DNA of 7,278 nucleotides, from positions 1-7,278 of the forward strand of contig CAAENW010000216.1 of assembly GCA_900757265.1 (NCBI GenBank), given 5' to 3'. Every line of letters starts with the position of its first letter. The first letter of the stretch is position 1. The DNA comes from an uncultured Collinsella sp. GTDB lineage: Bacteria; Actinomycetota; Coriobacteriia; Coriobacteriales; Coriobacteriaceae. The position numbers were made by a program, and so were the translations under genes. The notes below the pieces were generated by a model. The model was given only the letters and a program-made list of their open reading frames with translations, ran no database searches and had not been told where the DNA came from. Of this stretch, positions 6,463 through 7,278 are shown one piece after another.

Positions 6463-6505
6463 CCTATTCCTCAAAAACGAAAATTTTTCAGTTTTGAGGA
6501 ATAGG
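6463..6505. repeat. 43-bp palindromic repeat, copy C
   Basis: It is identical to copy A (5105-5147) over all 43 bp plus the preceding T, in direct orientation. Copies A and C bracket the ATPase and copy B as a unit of about 1.4 kb. The 44 bp between copies B and C contain AT-rich TATAGA and TATATT stretches on the minus strand that could hold the ATPase promoter, but no clear -35 partner is seen. Confidence 0.93.
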
Positions 6506-6536
6506 GCGCTGGCAACCCATTCCCCAGATAGGCGAA

Positions 6537-6564
6537 ACCCTCCCCGGCACAGGCCGAGGAGGGT
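6537..6564 (-). terminator. Hairpin behind the BirA-like gene, probable terminator
   Basis: ACCCTCCTCGGC and GCCGGGGAGGGT on the minus strand form a 12-bp stem with one G-U pair and a four-base loop. The T run that follows is short (TTTCG), so termination may be partial or assisted. It lies 40 bp past the stop codon of the BirA-like gene and 31 bp before copy C of the palindrome. Confidence 0.6.
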
Positions 6565-6603
6565 CTTGTTGTCATGTCTATCTTTGGGCGCGAACGCCCC
6601 GCG

Positions 6604-7278
6604 TTACAGCCCACGAATCCGTACGGCCTCGGGCGGAAACTCCTGCTCGCCGGCATCGGTCTTGATGGTCGCGCGGCCCCAGATGTCCAGGCCCGCAAAC
6701 ACACCGACCGCAAGCGGCAAACCGTTGGGCGACACCGCCGCAACCTGACGACCCAGCAGCGGCACCATATCGAAGTACTCACCCAGCACCGGAGCCAGCG
6801 GGCCGGCAGCGCCCTGTGGTGTGTTGGCGGCAACCGCCCAGGTGTCCACGCGGGTCAGCACGGCGGTGGCCAATGCCTCGACCAGCACCTCGTCGGCCAT
6901 ATCCACGCCAAGCTCGCCCAGCGCCGCACGTTCAATATCAACCGTCACCGCGGCAAACATGCCCGCAGCACCGGCACCGCCGTTCACGGCAACACGCGCG
7001 AGCGACGTCTCAAACGCAGGCGCACCGCACACGATATTGCTCGGCCACTCAATGCCCACCTTGCCGGCAAGGCCCAACCCCGGCGTCGAAGCCGTGCCCA
7101 CGAGCGCGTCCATCATGCCCATCGCGGCCACAAACGGCAGGCCGTGGAAGGCATGCATGTTCACATCCGGACGCACGACCAGCGAAAACGTCAGCGAAGC
7201 ATCGCCCACGCTCCACGCGCACCAGCCCGCGGACACGCCCTCGCGACCCGCGTCACACGCCGCGTCGAGCTCGGTGCC
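6604..7278 (-). CDS. Biotin protein ligase-like protein, N-terminus cut by window edge
   Basis: The frame is open from base 7278 to the TAA at 6604, giving 224 residues; the true start lies outside, although a GTG at 7236 is in frame. The order of features follows the BirA/LplA catalytic domain: GREG...W...GDASLTFSLVVRPD resembles the GRGRxGRxWxS...LxxSxxxRP segment, and EWPSNIV resembles KWPND. The last ~50 residues (GRQVAAVSPNGLPLAVGVFAGLDIWG... ending VRIRGL) fit the small C-terminal BPL domain. BirA attaches biotin to the carboxyl carrier protein of biotin-dependent carboxylases via biotinyl-AMP. Several key residues differ: GRGRRG is not intact, Asp of WPND is Asn, and the following conserved KxxGIL lysine is absent (GAPAFETSL). 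It may be a divergent or inactive relative. The assignment rests on fold-level resemblance, so it is moderate. It is convergent with coaX, with the ATPase cassette between. Confidence 0.68.
   Translation of the reverse strand, partial: GTELDAACDAGREGVSAGWCAWSVGDASLTFSLVVRPDVNMHAFHGLPFVAAMGMMDALVGTASTPGLGLAGKVGIEWPSNIVCGAPAFETSLARVAVNGGAGAAGMFAAVTVDIERAALGELGVDMADEVLVEALATAVLTRVDTWAVAANTPQGAAGPLAPVLGEYFDMVPLLGRQVAAVSPNGLPLAVGVFAGLDIWGRATIKTDAGEQEFPPEAVRIRGL

Overview
The window looks like chromosomal DNA from a high-GC gut actinobacterium of the class Coriobacteriia, most likely Collinsella or a close relative. This is inferred from the GC-rich codon use, the style of the ATPase and oxidoreductase sequences, and the mix of housekeeping genes with repeat-rich intergenic DNA. 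No marker gene here fixes the genus.

Layout from left to right. (1) Positions 1-1269, minus strand: an AAA-type ATPase of the AAA_14/DUF4143 group, open to the left edge. (2) 1329-1432, just upstream of that ATPase: five exact 12-bp direct repeats at a strict 23-bp period, overlapping a candidate promoter. (3) 1464-3555, minus strand: a large FMN/FAD/4Fe-4S oxidoreductase of the old yellow enzyme/enoate reductase type, with a strong terminator behind it. (4) 3692-3914: three inverted-repeat units spaced 80-81 bp apart. (5) 3964-4139, minus strand: an initiator tRNA-fMet with its own promoter and terminator. (6) 4276-5049, plus strand: coaX, type III pantothenate kinase. (7) 5105-6505: a second, different DUF4143 ATPase (minus strand), bounded by copies of a 43-bp palindrome, two downstream-facing copies being identical. 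(8) 6604-7278, minus strand: the C-terminal part of a biotin protein ligase-like protein, open to the right edge, with a hairpin behind it.

coaX and the BirA-like gene are cofactor genes (CoA and biotin) that are linked or fused in many bacteria. Here they converge, and the palindrome-bounded ATPase sits between them like an inserted cassette. The fMet tRNA and coaX are divergently transcribed from the 4080-4275 interval.

The most noteworthy pattern is that two unrelated-looking DUF4143 ATPases in 7 kb each carry their own family of non-coding repeats next to the start codon: a 23-bp-period direct array for the first, 43-bp palindromes for the second. That these ATPases act on or are controlled by their own repeats is a hypothesis; the sequence shows only the association. 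A third repeat family (the TGTTACAG hairpins) has no ATPase partner in view.
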